A stretch of DNA of 64,000 nt from Limnohabitans sp. T6-20 (GTDB lineage Bacteria; Pseudomonadota; Gammaproteobacteria; Burkholderiales; Burkholderiaceae_C), in contig NZ_NERW01000001.1 of the NCBI RefSeq assembly GCF_003063505.1, forward strand, positions 1,170,501 to 1,234,500, read 5' to 3'. A program made the position numbers and the translations under genes. Below the pieces are notes generated by a model that had not been told where the DNA came from, searched no databases, and worked only from the letters and a program-made list of their open reading frames with translations. Each line of letters starts with the position of its first letter. Positions within the stretch are counted from its first letter, which is position 1. Shown piece by piece: positions 1 through 9,172 of the stretch.

Positions 1-80
1 CGTTGCAGCGCCCCCTGACTTGTTCAAAAGTCGGCAGCGGGGCGTGAGGCTCGGAACCTTCATACAGCAACGACGCTCAT
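1..80 (+). promoter_or_regulatory. SAH riboswitch, 5' end cut by window
   Basis: The sequence before ahcY matches the S-adenosylhomocysteine riboswitch layout. There is a GTTGCAGCG strand at the very start, a variable GC-rich hairpin (about 11-44), the GAGGCTCGGA strand at 46-55 that closes P1, and the pseudoknot strand CAACGACGCTCA at 68-79. The partner 5' strand of P1 lies before base 1. Known members switch ahcY on when SAH accumulates, which fits the downstream gene. Recognition is from remembered family sequence, not a covariance search. Confidence 0.82.
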
Positions 81-167
81 CCACTCGACGTGCGGTGAGC
101 CTGTTTTTCCCATTCAGTGCCTTCATCCACGCGTGTGGCTTATTCACATTTGCTTTGGAGCTGAAAA

Positions 168-1601
168 ATGAATGCACGTTTGAACACTGCCATCAACGCC
201 GATTGCGTGATCGCCGACATCGGCCTGGCCGATTGGGGCCGCAAAGAGATCAAGATCGCCGAAACCGAAATGCCCGGCCTGATGGCCATCCGCGAAGAAT
301 TTTCCAAGGCCCAGCCTCTGAAGGGCGCACGCATCACCGGTTCGCTGCACATGACCATTCAGACGGCCGTGCTGATCGAGACACTGCAAGCCCTGGGTGC
401 CAACGTGCGCTGGGCTTCTTGCAACATCTTCTCAACCCAGGACCACGCCGCCGCCGCGATTGCCGCAGCCGGTACCCCCGTGTTCGCCATCAAGGGCGAA
501 ACTTTGGCCGATTACTGGGACTACACCCACCGCATCTTTGACTTTGGCGCAGCAGGCACCGAAGGCGAAGGCCCCAACATGATCCTGGACGACGGCGGCG
601 ATGCCACGCTGCTGATGCACCTGGGCAAGCGCGCCGAAAAAGACGCCAGCCTGATCGCCAACCCCACCAGCGAAGAAGAGACCTGCCTGTTCAACGCCAT
701 CAAGGCCAAGCTGGCCGTGGACCCGACCTGGTACAGCCGCAAGGGCGCGCACATCATCGGCGTGACCGAAGAAACCACCACCGGCGTGCTGCGCCTGAAC
801 GAGATGGCCGCCAAGGGCAGCCTGATGTTCCGCGCCATCAACGTGAACGACTCGGTGACCAAGAGCAAGTTTGACAACCTGTACGGCTGCCGCGAATCCT
901 TGGTCGATTCGATCAAGCGCGCCACCGATGTGATGATCGCGGGCAAAGTGGCTTGCGTGGCCGGTTACGGCGACGTGGGCAAGGGCTCGGCCCAAGCCTT
1001 GCGCGCTTTGAGTGCCCAGGTGTGGGTGACCGAGATCGACCCGATCAACGCACTGCAAGCTGCGATGGAAGGTTACAAAGTCGTGACCATGGAATACGCT
1101 GCCGACAAGTGCGACATCTTCGTGTCGGCCACCGGCAACAAGAACGTGATCCGCTACGAGCACATGGCCGCCATGAAAGACGAAGCCATTGTTTGCAACA
1201 TCGGTCACTTCGACAATGAGATCGATGTCGCTTCGCTCGAAAAACTGCAGTGGGACGAGATCAAGCCGCAAGTCGACCATGTCATCTTCCCCGATGGCAA
1301 GAAGATCACCCTGTTGGCCAAAGGCCGTCTGGTGAACCTGGGTTGCGCCACCGGCCACCCCAGCTTTGTGATGTCGTCTTCGTTCGCCAACCAGACCATC
1401 GCCCAGATTGAGCTGTTCACCAAGCAAGACCAATACGAGTCCGGCAAGGTCTATGTGTTGCCCAAGCACCTGGACGAAAAAGTCGCGCGTTTGCACCTGA
1501 AAAAGGTAGGCGCGATGCTGTCCGAACTCACCGACGAGCAAGCCGCTTACATCGGCGTGTCCAAAAACGGCCCTTACAAAGCCAACTCCTACCGTTACTG
1601 A
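168..1601 (+). CDS. ahcY: Adenosylhomocysteinase
   Basis: A 477-residue NAD-dependent cytosolic enzyme that splits S-adenosylhomocysteine into adenosine and homocysteine, relieving product inhibition of methyltransferases. The full length is typical of proteobacterial AhcY. The NAD-binding glycine motif [10 protein letters not shown] lies near residue 266, and the C-terminus ends in the family signature KANSYRY. It follows an SAH riboswitch, so expression should rise with SAH. tlyA starts 11 bases after the stop and metF follows, giving a methyl-cycle gene group in one direction. Identification is secure. Confidence 0.97.
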   Translation: MNARLNTAINADCVIADIGLADWGRKEIKIAETEMPGLMAIREEFSKAQPLKGARITGSLHMTIQTAVLIETLQALGANVRWASCNIFSTQDHAAAAIAAAGTPVFAIKGETLADYWDYTHRIFDFGAAGTEGEGPNMILDDGGDATLLMHLGKRAEKDASLIANPTSEEETCLFNAIKAKLAVDPTWYSRKGAHIIGVTEETTTGVLRLNEMAAKGSLMFRAINVNDSVTKSKFDNLYGCRESLVDSIKRATDVMIAGKVACVAGYGDVGKGSAQALRALSAQVWVTEIDPINALQAAMEGYKVVTMEYAADKCDIFVSATGNKNVIRYEHMAAMKDEAIVCNIGHFDNEIDVASLEKLQWDEIKPQVDHVIFPDGKKITLLAKGRLVNLGCATGHPSFVMSSSFANQTIAQIELFTKQDQYESGKVYVLPKHLDEKVARLHLKKVGAMLSELTDEQAAYIGVSKNGPYKANSYRY

Positions 1602-1611
1602 AATTCACCGC

Positions 1612-2460
1612 ATGCGCATTGATCAACTTCTCGTCGAACGCGGCCTGGCCGCTTCCCGCTCACAGGCTCAGCGCCTGATCGCCGGGGGCGTGCAGTGGCA
1701 GCTGCCCGACGGAAGTTGGCGTGCGGTGGTGAAAAACCGCGACGAGGTGCCCGAGAGCGCTGCTTTGCAGTTGCTCGACGACGCCGAGTCGCGCTATGTC
1801 TCGCGTGGTGGCCTCAAGCTCGAAGGGGCCTTGAAGGCCACGGGCGTGAAGGTGGATGGATTGCGGTGCCTCGATGTGGGCCAAAGCACCGGTGGTTTCA
1901 CAGACTGCTTGCTGCAGCAAGGTGCTGCGCAGGTGGTGGGTGTGGACGTGGGGCATGCCCAGGTGCACCCGCGCATCCGCGAGGACGAGCGCGTGGTGTG
2001 CATCGAAGGCGTGAACGCCCGCGAGCTGGAGCCGGGGGATGAGCGCATTCCCGAAGCCTTGGAAGGGTTTGACTTGATGGTGGGCGATGTGTCCTTCATC
2101 TCGCTCACCCTTGTGCTGCCGGGCGTGGTGCATTTGCTCAAACCCACGGGGCAGTTGCTGATGCTGGTGAAACCCCAGTTTGAATTGCAACCCGGTCAGG
2201 TGGGCAAGGGCGGTATCGTGAAAGACGATACCCATTACCCCTTCATCGAGAACCGTGTGCGCACGGCTCTGACCGAGTTGGGCATGCAGGTGACGGCGTG
2301 GCTGGACAGTCCGATCGAGGGCGGTGACGGCAACCGTGAATTTTTTGTGCAGGCCTGCTGGCCTGACCCCGCTGCCGTGTTGCCCGCGCGCGAGGCCACA
2401 CGCGTGGCACAAGAGGCCGATCTGGCCGCCAAGGCGTATGCCAAGGCCAACGACTATTGA
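1612..2460 (+). CDS. tlyA: TlyA family rRNA 2'-O-methyltransferase
   Basis: A 282-residue protein of the TlyA/hemolysin A family. It has an N-terminal S4-type RNA-binding segment (about 1-60, starting MRIDQLLVERGLAASR) and an FtsJ-like SAM methyltransferase domain with motif CLDVGQSTGGFTD near residue 87. Characterised members methylate ribose 2'-O of cytidines in rRNA; older annotation calls them hemolysins. It sits between ahcY and metF, so it draws on the SAM pool that its neighbours recycle. The exact rRNA position modified here is not deducible from sequence. Confidence 0.9.
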   Translation: MRIDQLLVERGLAASRSQAQRLIAGGVQWQLPDGSWRAVVKNRDEVPESAALQLLDDAESRYVSRGGLKLEGALKATGVKVDGLRCLDVGQSTGGFTDCLLQQGAAQVVGVDVGHAQVHPRIREDERVVCIEGVNARELEPGDERIPEALEGFDLMVGDVSFISLTLVLPGVVHLLKPTGQLLMLVKPQFELQPGQVGKGGIVKDDTHYPFIENRVRTALTELGMQVTAWLDSPIEGGDGNREFFVQACWPDPAAVLPAREATRVAQEADLAAKAYAKANDY

Positions 2461-2478
2461 ATTTTTGAAGGTGAAGTG

Positions 2479-3309
2479 ATGTCTGGTTTGAAGCTGCCGA
2501 TCAGCCTGGAATTTTTTCCGCCCAAAACGCCCGAAGGCGCAGAGAAGCTGCGCGGTGTGCGTCAAGCGCTGTATGGCTTGAAGCCCGAGTTCTGCTCAGT
2601 GACCTACGGTGCCGGCGGTTCGACGCAAGAGGGCACTTTTGCCACAGTGGGTGAGATCCTGGCCGAGGGCGTGAGCGCAGCATCGCACTTCTCGTGCATT
2701 GGCGCGACCAAAGCCTCTGTGCGCGAAGAGCTGGCCACGCTCAAAGCGATGGGCGTCAAGCGTTTGGTGGCTTTGCGGGGTGACCTGCCCAGCGGCTATG
2801 GCGCGGGTGGCGAGTTCCATTACGCCAGCGATCTGGTGGCGTTCATTCGCTCCGAAACCGGTGACGATTTCCACATCGAAGTGGCGGCTTACCCCGAAAT
2901 TCACCCACAAGCCAAATCGCCCGAATCCGATTTGCAGGCCTTTGCCACCAAAGTGAAGGCCGGAGCCAATTCGGCCATCACGCAATACTTCTACAACAGC
3001 GACGCGTATTTCCGCTTTGTGGACGATGCCTACAAATTGGGTGTCGATGTGCCGGTGGTGCCCGGCATCATGCCCATCACCAGCTCTTCGCAGTTGTTGC
3101 GCTTTTCGGACGCTTGCGGTGCAGAGATTCCGCGTTGGATCCGTTTGCGTTTGCAAGGCTATGGCGATGACATCGCGTCCATCAAGGCCTTTGGTCTCGA
3201 TGTGGTGGCCGACTTGTGTGAGCAGCTCATCAACGGCGGGGTGCCTGCTTTGCACTTCTACACGATGAACCAGAGTGCTGCCACGACGGATATTTTGCGT
3301 CGGTTGTGA
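2479..3309 (+). CDS. metF: Methylenetetrahydrofolate reductase
   Basis: Reduces 5,10-methylenetetrahydrofolate to 5-methyltetrahydrofolate with FAD, providing the methyl group for methionine synthesis. The start SLEFFPPKTPEG, the VTYGAGGST segment and the LRGD motif are typical of MetF, and the length of about 276 residues is normal. I chose ATG 2479 because GAAGGTG at 2467 is well spaced for it; a GTG lies one codon upstream. It is third in the ahcY-tlyA-metF series, linking homocysteine release to remethylation. Confidence 0.96.
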   Translation: MSGLKLPISLEFFPPKTPEGAEKLRGVRQALYGLKPEFCSVTYGAGGSTQEGTFATVGEILAEGVSAASHFSCIGATKASVREELATLKAMGVKRLVALRGDLPSGYGAGGEFHYASDLVAFIRSETGDDFHIEVAAYPEIHPQAKSPESDLQAFATKVKAGANSAITQYFYNSDAYFRFVDDAYKLGVDVPVVPGIMPITSSSQLLRFSDACGAEIPRWIRLRLQGYGDDIASIKAFGLDVVADLCEQLINGGVPALHFYTMNQSAATTDILRRL

Positions 3310-3475
3310 AGCGCACACAGCGGATTGGCCCGACGGGTTGGCTTGATGTGACGCAAGCTTTGACAAGATGCGCGGGTCTGGCACCGTTGCGTTTGATGAA
3401 CCTCAAATGAGCGGTGGTATTTTGAGCATCCAATGAACTTGAGCACAAAGCTCTTCGTTCATAAGGAAAATCAAA

Positions 3476-4075
3476 ATGAAAAAACAAACCATCGTTGCAG
3501 CCGTGTTGGCTGCTTGTTCTGTCACTGCCGCCATGGCGCAGGCTTCAGGCGAAGGCCCTTGGGTGGTGCGCGCACGCGCTGTGCATCTGGACATGGCCAA
3601 CAAAGACGGCACGGGCTTGGGTTTGTCGGTCAACAACAAGACCATTCCTGAAGTGGATGTCAGTTATTTCTTCACCCCGAACTTGGCGGCTGAACTGGTG
3701 TTGACCGTGCCACAAAAGCAAACCGTGTCCTTGGGCGGCGCATCGATTGGCACGTTCAAGCATCTGCCGCCCAGTTTGCTGTTGCAATACCATTTCACCG
3801 GTCTGAATGGTTACAAGCCGTATGTCGGTGCGGGTGTGAATTACACCAAGATCACCAGCGTCAATTTGCTCAATGGCGGTGCGACCTTGGACGACCACAG
3901 TTGGGGCGGCGCTTTGCAAGTGGGCATGGACATCCCTTTGGACAAAAACTGGTCCCTGAACTTTGACCTCAAGAAGGTTTACATCCGTTCCGATGTGTTC
4001 GTCGGCACGGCCAATCAGGGCACTTTGAAGCTCGACCCCGTTTTGGTGGGGGTGGGTCTCGGTTATCGCTTCTGA
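3476..4075 (+). CDS. OmpW family outer membrane protein
   Basis: A 199-residue precursor with a signal peptide (MKKQTIVAAVLAACSVTAAMA, cleavage near residue 22). The mature part alternates beta strands and ends in GVGLGYRF, with the terminal Phe used for outer-membrane insertion. Features of OmpW proteins include WVVRARAVHL near the mature N-terminus, FFTPNLAAELVLT and KPYVGAGVNYT. OmpW forms an eight-stranded barrel thought to pass small hydrophobic molecules. It is monocistronic: a 166-bp gap precedes it and a terminator follows. Ligand unknown. Confidence 0.9.
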   Translation: MKKQTIVAAVLAACSVTAAMAQASGEGPWVVRARAVHLDMANKDGTGLGLSVNNKTIPEVDVSYFFTPNLAAELVLTVPQKQTVSLGGASIGTFKHLPPSLLLQYHFTGLNGYKPYVGAGVNYTKITSVNLLNGGATLDDHSWGGALQVGMDIPLDKNWSLNFDLKKVYIRSDVFVGTANQGTLKLDPVLVGVGLGYRF

Positions 4076-4093
4076 CCTGCCGTGGTTCAAAGC

Positions 4094-4121
4094 AAAACGC
4101 CCTGCACTGCAGGGCGTTTTT
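4094..4121. terminator. Bidirectional terminator between ompW and paaE
   Basis: A perfect stem AAAACGCCCTGCA/TGCAGGGCGTTTT around a single C, flanked by an A run and a T run. It lies between two convergent genes and can serve both strands. Confidence 0.85.
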
Positions 4122-4143
4122 ACTGGGGCAGTCCGGAGGCTGG

Positions 4144-5247
4144 TCAGCGTTCGTCGAAGCTCACCACCACGCGGTTGCTGGTGGGGCGGGCCTGGCAGGA
4201 CAGGATGAAGCCCTGCTCGACTTCGGGCTTTTCAAGGGTGAAGTTTTTCTCCATCTCGGTCGTGCCTTCCACCACTTTGCAGCGGCAGGTGCAGCAAACG
4301 CCTGCTTTGCACGAATAGGGCAGGTCCAGGCCCAGCGACAGGGCGATGTCGAGGATCTTCTCGTTTTTGTTCATCGGCATGTCGTAGGGCTTGCCGTCCA
4401 GCACCACCGTCAGTTGCACCTCGCCGGCACCGCGTGTGGCCGGGTGACCCAGCACGGCTTGGCTGCGTTGCTCGGGGCTGAGTGCGTCGAGCGTGGGTGA
4501 GCTGAAGCGCTCGGTGCGGATGCGCTCGGCCTTGACGCCTGCACCGAGCAATGTCTTCTCGGTTTCTTCGATCATGGCCTCGGGGCCGCAGATGAAGACT
4601 TCGTCCATGCTACCCACGGGCAAAAATGCGTCGATGATGGCTTGCACTTTGGCGGCGTCAATGCGGCCTTCCAGCAAAGGCACTTCTTGCGCTTGGCGCG
4701 ACAGGACGTGTATCAGCGTCAGGCGATCGGGGTAGCGGTCTTTCAGGTCTTGCAGCGCCTCGTTGAACATGACGCTGTCCATGCGGCGGTTTCCGTAGAC
4801 CAGGGTGAATTTGGATTCAGGCTGCTCTTCGAGCGTGCTCGACAAGATGGACAGGATGGGCGTGATGCCCGAGCCTGCCGCAAAGCCCACCCGGTGAATG
4901 GCACGTGGCCGTTGCACCACAAAGCGACCGTCAGGCGGCATCACGCGCAGGGTGTCACCTGCTTGGAGTTGTGTCGCAGCCCAGTTGGAAAACACACCAC
5001 CTTCGACAGGCCGGATGCCCACTTCGAGCACGCCTTGTTTTTGCAGTTGGCTGCGGGCCGAGCTGATGGAGTAGCTGCGGCGCACATCGTTGCCATGGAT
5101 GCTGGCGCGCAAGGTCAGGAATTGGCCGGGCTGAAAGTCAAAGCTGCTGCGCAGGTCGGAGGGAACTGTCAGCGCAATGGCGACGGCGCCTGCCGCTTCG
5201 GGTGTGATGCGTGCAACTTGGAGGTCATGAAAGCGGAGTGCGGACAT
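4144..5247 (-). CDS. paaE: Phenylacetyl-CoA epoxidase reductase subunit PaaE
   Basis: Reductase of the ring-1,2-phenylacetyl-CoA epoxidase; it passes electrons from NADPH to the diiron PaaA. It has an N-terminal FAD-binding ferredoxin-reductase domain (RRSYSISSA near residue 58, GSGITPILSIL near 125), an NAD-binding part with CGPEAMIE, and a C-terminal plant-type [2Fe-2S] domain with SCKAGVCCTCRCKV near residue 310. The length of 367 is near family size. It is the last gene of paaABCDE, 24 bases after paaD. Confidence 0.93.
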   Translation of the reverse strand: MSALRFHDLQVARITPEAAGAVAIALTVPSDLRSSFDFQPGQFLTLRASIHGNDVRRSYSISSARSQLQKQGVLEVGIRPVEGGVFSNWAATQLQAGDTLRVMPPDGRFVVQRPRAIHRVGFAAGSGITPILSILSSTLEEQPESKFTLVYGNRRMDSVMFNEALQDLKDRYPDRLTLIHVLSRQAQEVPLLEGRIDAAKVQAIIDAFLPVGSMDEVFICGPEAMIEETEKTLLGAGVKAERIRTERFSSPTLDALSPEQRSQAVLGHPATRGAGEVQLTVVLDGKPYDMPMNKNEKILDIALSLGLDLPYSCKAGVCCTCRCKVVEGTTEMEKNFTLEKPEVEQGFILSCQARPTSNRVVVSFDER

Positions 5248-5271
5248 GGTGCTTCACTGCGGCAAGGCAGC

Positions 5272-5820
5272 TCAGTAAGGTTTGAAGTAATCGAAGGGTT
5301 CCATGCAGGCCAGGCACCGGTAAAGGGCTTTGCATGCGGTGGAGCCGAAGTGGGAGGTTTCGGTGGTGTTGGCCGAGCCGCATTGCGGGCAGTGCACCAC
5401 CTCGGGTTTGGCGCTGCGCGCTGCAAACTGCACCACGTTGGCCGAGCCCGATTTTTCGCTGGCGCAGGCGTGCGGCGGGGCGATGCCATAAGCGCGCAGT
5501 TTGTCCTTGGCGGCTTCGCTCATCCAGTCGGTGGTCCAGGCCGGGGCCAGCTGCGTGACCACGCGGCCTTGCAGCCCGTGGGCTTGCAGCAGGGCTTTCA
5601 CGTCGTCTTCGATCTGGCCCATGGCGGGGCAGCCGCTGTAGGTGGGCGTGATGACCACTTCGAGCCCCGTGGCGCTTGCACGCACATCGCGCAGGATGCC
5701 CAGCTCGCGCAGCGTGACGACCGGGATTTCCGGGTCGGTCAGTGCGTCGAGCAGGCTCCACGCACGGGCCACATCGGTGGTGTGGCTCAGCGAAGAGGTG
5801 GGCGCAGCAGTCAAGGCCAT
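5272..5820 (-). CDS. paaD: PaaD, Fe-S maturation factor of phenylacetyl-CoA epoxidase
   Basis: A 182-residue protein with a MIP18/DUF59 domain (LLDALTDPEIPVVTLRELGI near residue 25; YSGCPAM near 62). A C-terminal zinc-ribbon-like tail carries CPQCGS and CLAC pairs (about residues 140-170). PaaD proteins are needed for activity of the PaaABCE complex and are thought to act in Fe-S assembly, probably of PaaE. It starts 9 bases after the paaC stop, inside the operon. Confidence 0.92.
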   Translation of the reverse strand: MALTAAPTSSLSHTTDVARAWSLLDALTDPEIPVVTLRELGILRDVRASATGLEVVITPTYSGCPAMGQIEDDVKALLQAHGLQGRVVTQLAPAWTTDWMSEAAKDKLRAYGIAPPHACASEKSGSANVVQFAARSAKPEVVHCPQCGSANTTETSHFGSTACKALYRCLACMEPFDYFKPY

Positions 5821-5829
5821 GGGTGTGAA

Positions 5830-6624
5830 TTACCAGGTCGCTTCGGGGTGCGCACGGGCCAAGCTTTGCATTTCTGCCAGCACAAAGCCCAAGTGCTCGG
5901 AGTGGATGCCTTGTTTGCCGGTGGGCACAAAGCCGCCGTCGGCTGGGCGCTGGAGTGTGGCTTCCTTCAACGCTTCGTCCACGATCTGATTCCAGTCGGA
6001 TTGCAGTGCAGCCATGTCGATGCCGGTGCCATTGGCCTGTGCGGCCTGCTCTTGCGGGCTGGTGCTCCAGAACTCTTGGCAATAGGGCAGCAGTTGGTCC
6101 AGCGCCGCTTGCGCCTTGGCGTGCGACGCTTCGGTGCCGTCGCCCATGCGCACCAGCCAGTCACGCGAATGGCGCAGGTGGTAGCGCACTTCCTTGAGCG
6201 ACTTGGCGGCAATGGCGGCCAATTGCGTGTCTTTGGAGGTTTGCAATTGGTCCCAGACCAGCACCATCAGGCTGCTGTACAAAAAGTTGCGAACGATGGT
6301 GATGGCAAAGTCGCGGTCACCTTGGGCGGTGGCCGACATGAGCGGCATGTGGGGCAGTTCGCACAGGGTGTAGTTTTTGAAGTCGGGCACATCGCGAAAG
6401 TACGCGAGCGTGTCTTCGGTGGCTGTGCCGCCTTGCAGTTCGGCCGCACGTTGGTACAGCATGCGGGCCTGACCGATCAGGTCCAGGCTGTTGTTGGACA
6501 GTGCGATGTCTTCTTCGAGGATGGGGCCGTGGCCACACCATTCGGCGTTGCGCTGACCGAGGATCAGCGCGTTGTCTGCGAGGTGCAGCAGGTAATCAAC
6601 AGGGGCGTTCATGGTGGCGCTCAC
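5830..6624 (-). CDS. paaC: Phenylacetyl-CoA epoxidase subunit PaaC
   Basis: The structural, non-catalytic ferritin-like partner of PaaA in the epoxidase. The helical sequence includes LADNALILGQRNAEWCGHGPI near residue 15 and RHSRDWLVRMGDGTEAS near 152, both typical of PaaC. The start taken is GTG 6624, which overlaps the paaB stop as GTGA; ATG 6612 is the alternative and gives a protein four residues shorter. The overlap suggests translational coupling within the operon. Confidence 0.93.
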   Translation of the reverse strand: MSATMNAPVDYLLHLADNALILGQRNAEWCGHGPILEEDIALSNNSLDLIGQARMLYQRAAELQGGTATEDTLAYFRDVPDFKNYTLCELPHMPLMSATAQGDRDFAITIVRNFLYSSLMVLVWDQLQTSKDTQLAAIAAKSLKEVRYHLRHSRDWLVRMGDGTEASHAKAQAALDQLLPYCQEFWSTSPQEQAAQANGTGIDMAALQSDWNQIVDEALKEATLQRPADGGFVPTGKQGIHSEHLGFVLAEMQSLARAHPEATW

Positions 6625-6929
6625 ATGTGTCCGACTTCGTCGGGGATCACGTAAAACGTCGGGTGGCGGTACACCTTGTCGCTGGCCGGATCGAAGAACT
6701 CTGGCTTGTCATTCGGCTCACTGGCCGAGATGCTGGCCGAGGGCACGACCCAGATGCTCACGCCTTCCTGGCGGCGGGTGTATACATCACGCGCCATTTG
6801 CAGGGCGTGCTCGGAGTCTGATGCGTGCAGGCTGCCGCAATGCTTGTGTTCCAGGCCTTGCTTGCTGCGGACAAAAACCTCCCACAGAGGCCATTCTTTC
6901 AATGCGGCGGTATTGGCGGGGGTGCTCAT
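6621..6929 (-). CDS. paaB: Phenylacetyl-CoA epoxidase subunit PaaB
   Basis: A 102-residue small subunit of the multicomponent epoxidase that bridges PaaAC heterodimers. It contains the family core [21 protein letters not shown], the DVYTRRQEG segment and WVVPS. Its ATG overlaps the paaA TGA in an ATGA arrangement, and its own stop overlaps the paaC start. The reading frame stays open upstream of this ATG, but the overlap and family length fix the start. Confidence 0.94.
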   Translation of the reverse strand: MSTPANTAALKEWPLWEVFVRSKQGLEHKHCGSLHASDSEHALQMARDVYTRRQEGVSIWVVPSASISASEPNDKPEFFDPASDKVYRHPTFYVIPDEVGHM

Positions 6930-7957
6930 GCTGCTTCCTTCATTTGACGCGCTTGTTGTTTTTGGGCGTGGGCCAGGGCCGCTTCGCGCACCCAGGCTCC
7001 GTCGTTCCAGGCCTTGACACGGGCACCCAGGCGCTCCTTGTTGCAGGGGCCGTTGCCGTTCACGGTGGCCCAGAACTCGTCCCAGTCGATCTGGCCGTAG
7101 TCGTGGGCCTGGCGTGCTTCGTTCCACTTGAGGTCGGGGTCGGGCAGGGTCACGCCCAGCACCTTGGCTTGCGGCACGGTGGCGTCTACAAACTTCTGGC
7201 GCAGGTCGTCGTTGCTGATGCGCTTGATGCCCCAGCGCATGCCTTGCGCGCTGTTGGGGCTGTCGGCGTCTGGCGGGCCAAACATGGCCAGGCACTTCCA
7301 CCACCAGCGGTTGACGGCGTCTTGCACCATGGCTTTTTGTTCGGCCGTGCCTTGCATCATGACCAGCAGTGCTTCGTAGCCCTGGCGCTGGTGGAAGCTT
7401 TCTTCCTTGCACACGCGCACCATGGCGCGGGCATAAGGGCCGTAAGAGCAGCGGCACAGCGGCACCTGGTTCATGATGGCTGCGCCATCGACCAGCCAGC
7501 CGACCACGCCCACATCGGCCCAGTTGAGCGTGGGGTAATTGAAGATGGAGCTGTATTTGGCCTTGCCGGTGTGCAGCGCGTCCAGCATCTGGTCACGGCT
7601 GGTGCCCAGGGTTTCTGCGGCGCTGTACAGGTACAGGCCATGGCCGCCTTCGTCTTGCACTTTGGCGATCAAAATCGCTTTGCGTTTGAGGCTGGGGGCG
7701 CGGCTGATCCAGTTGCCTTCGGGCAGCATGCCGACGATTTCGCTGTGGGCATGTTGGCTGATCTGGCGCACCAGGGTCTTGCGGTAGGCCTCTGGCATCC
7801 ACTCGCGCGGTTCGATGCGGCCATCGGCATCGATGCGGGCGTCAAATTGGGCCTGCAGGGCGGCATCTTGCGCACTCAGGGCTTTGGGAACGGCTTTCAG
7901 ACCGGCCGACTTGGCGTCGTCGGATCCGTCCGGGACGCTGAAAGATTGCGTGTACAT
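6926..7957 (-). CDS. paaA: Phenylacetyl-CoA epoxidase catalytic subunit PaaA
   Basis: The diiron oxygenase subunit that epoxidises the ring of phenylacetyl-CoA. It carries ferritin-like iron-ligand stretches: [24 protein letters not shown] near residue 100 and [13 protein letters not shown] near 185. I chose ATG 7957 (MYTQSFS) because AGGAG is correctly spaced upstream; an in-frame TTG at 7975 lacks this. It is the first gene of paaABCDE, with its promoter about 50 bases upstream overlapped by a TetR-type palindrome. Downstream pathway genes (paaG, paaZ, paaJ) are not in the window. Confidence 0.95.
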   Translation of the reverse strand: MYTQSFSVPDGSDDAKSAGLKAVPKALSAQDAALQAQFDARIDADGRIEPREWMPEAYRKTLVRQISQHAHSEIVGMLPEGNWISRAPSLKRKAILIAKVQDEGGHGLYLYSAAETLGTSRDQMLDALHTGKAKYSSIFNYPTLNWADVGVVGWLVDGAAIMNQVPLCRCSYGPYARAMVRVCKEESFHQRQGYEALLVMMQGTAEQKAMVQDAVNRWWWKCLAMFGPPDADSPNSAQGMRWGIKRISNDDLRQKFVDATVPQAKVLGVTLPDPDLKWNEARQAHDYGQIDWDEFWATVNGNGPCNKERLGARVKAWNDGAWVREAALAHAQKQQARQMKEAA

Positions 7958-8005
7958 GGGCTTCTCCTGCGCCAAACAGGATGGGATGATCGCGGCGCGG
8001 GTGCC

Positions 8006-8041
8006 AGTATATCAATTAACCGACCGATCGGTCGGTTAATT
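8006..8041 (-). promoter_or_regulatory. paa promoter with TetR-type operator
   Basis: A perfect 28-bp palindrome occupies 8014-8041, with core ACCGACCGATCGGTCGGT and AATTA/TAATT arms. On the minus strand a -10-like TATACT lies directly after it (8011 to 8006). The -35 position, 17 bp further up, therefore falls inside the palindrome. ACCGACCGGTCGGT-like sites are typical TetR operators, and phenylacetate operons of betaproteobacteria are often controlled by the TetR protein PaaR. Simple repression by steric block is inferred. Confidence 0.75.
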
Positions 8042-8087
8042 TAAACGCGTCAGAGTCAGGACTTTCCCTGATCTGTGGGGCGTGGGT

Positions 8088-8975
8088 TCAGGACGACTCA
8101 ACCTGCCAGCTTTTGCCGGTGCCGCGAGCCAAGGCGGGCCCGACCACATCCAGGGCTTTGCGGATCTGGTCCTTCAGGGTGAAGGGCGGGTTGATGACAA
8201 ACATACCGCTGGCCACCAGGCCACCTTCGTCGCCAGGGCCTCGACCGATGGCCAAGGTCGCGTTGAGCCAGGGCTTTTGGGCCTGGTTGGCCAGGGTGCG
8301 CAGGCGGCGTGGCAGATCGTGGGCTTCCGGGCGCGGAATGATCGGGTACCAGACCAGGTAGGTGCCGGTAGAAAAGCGTTTCAGGTATTCCTGAATAACG
8401 CTTGCAACCTTGCCGTAATCGGATTTGATTTCGTAGCTGGGGTCGATCAGCACCATGGCCCGTTTGGAGCCGGTGGCCGAGGCGGGTGGGGGCAGGAGCT
8501 TTTTGAGGGCTTCAAAGCCATCTTCGCGGCTGACGGTGATGGTGCGACCGGCACCCAGCTGCGCTATGTTGGAGGTCAACGATTTGCTGTCGGTGGGGTG
8601 CAGCTCAAACAGGCGCAGGCGGTCGCGTGAGGCGTGGCGCATCAGTTTGTGCATCAAAAAGGGCGAGCCGGGGTAAATTTTGGCTTGCCCATTGGGGTTG
8701 AAGCTGGCGATCTGCTCCAGATAATCCTGCACGGGGTCAGGCAAGGCATCGAGCTTTTCTGCCGCAGCCAGCAGCTTGAACAGCCCGTCTTCTGCTTCGG
8801 CGCCTTTTTGGGAATAGTCGCCGTCCAGGCGGTACAAACCGGCCCCGGCATGGGTGTCAATGAGGGTGATGCCTGCCTCTTTTTGCATGAGGTGGCGCAT
8901 GGTGGCCAGCAAGGTGATGTGTTTGAGCACATCCGCATGGTTGCCGGCGTGGAAAGCGTGTCGATAACTGAACAT
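8088..8975 (-). CDS. rlmJ: 23S rRNA (adenine(2030)-N6)-methyltransferase RlmJ
   Basis: A 295-residue SAM methyltransferase that modifies A2030 of 23S rRNA. The start MFSYRHAFHAGNHADVLKH is the conserved RlmJ N-terminus. THAGAGLY near residue 45 is the SAM-binding turn, and VLIDPSYE near 190 is the catalytic (D/N)PP(Y/F)-like motif. ATG 8975 is used; an open frame upstream lacks family similarity. It faces away from rplM and converges on the paa promoter region. The length is normal. Confidence 0.93.
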   Translation of the reverse strand: MFSYRHAFHAGNHADVLKHITLLATMRHLMQKEAGITLIDTHAGAGLYRLDGDYSQKGAEAEDGLFKLLAAAEKLDALPDPVQDYLEQIASFNPNGQAKIYPGSPFLMHKLMRHASRDRLRLFELHPTDSKSLTSNIAQLGAGRTITVSREDGFEALKKLLPPPASATGSKRAMVLIDPSYEIKSDYGKVASVIQEYLKRFSTGTYLVWYPIIPRPEAHDLPRRLRTLANQAQKPWLNATLAIGRGPGDEGGLVASGMFVINPPFTLKDQIRKALDVVGPALARGTGKSWQVESS

Positions 8976-9019
8976 GCTCCGATGGTAACCAATAAGCCCC
9001 GCAAGTCCTTGATTTTTCG

Positions 9020-9025
9020 TATAAT
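9020..9025 (+). promoter_or_regulatory. Probable -10 box before rplM
   Basis: A consensus TATAAT lies about 147 bases upstream of the rplM start, in the gap from rlmJ. No good -35 hexamer is visible at the usual spacing, so the promoter assignment is tentative. It would leave a long 5' leader on the rplM-rpsI message. Confidence 0.4.
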
Positions 9026-9172
9026 GGCAGGCTTCGCAGCGATTTTGTGGCCCCGCGGCGAAGACGCCCAGACCTGTCAAGGTCAAAGCAATCTCCCACC
9101 TAAGAGGTTCCCAACAGAGGAACACCGACCGTGGAAAAGGGCCCGACAAACCTTTCTTCAAAGAGAAAACTC

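Noticed and set aside
432..1541. 369-codon frame opposite ahcY and many similar long antisense frames
   Set aside because: High-GC codon bias creates long shadow frames. The translated sequences are low-complexity His/Gly/Arg-rich and the opposite strand holds a secure gene.
4642..6654. 670-codon plus-strand frame across the paa operon
   Set aside because: It lies antisense to paaE, paaD and paaC, which are all recognised. The translation has no family character.
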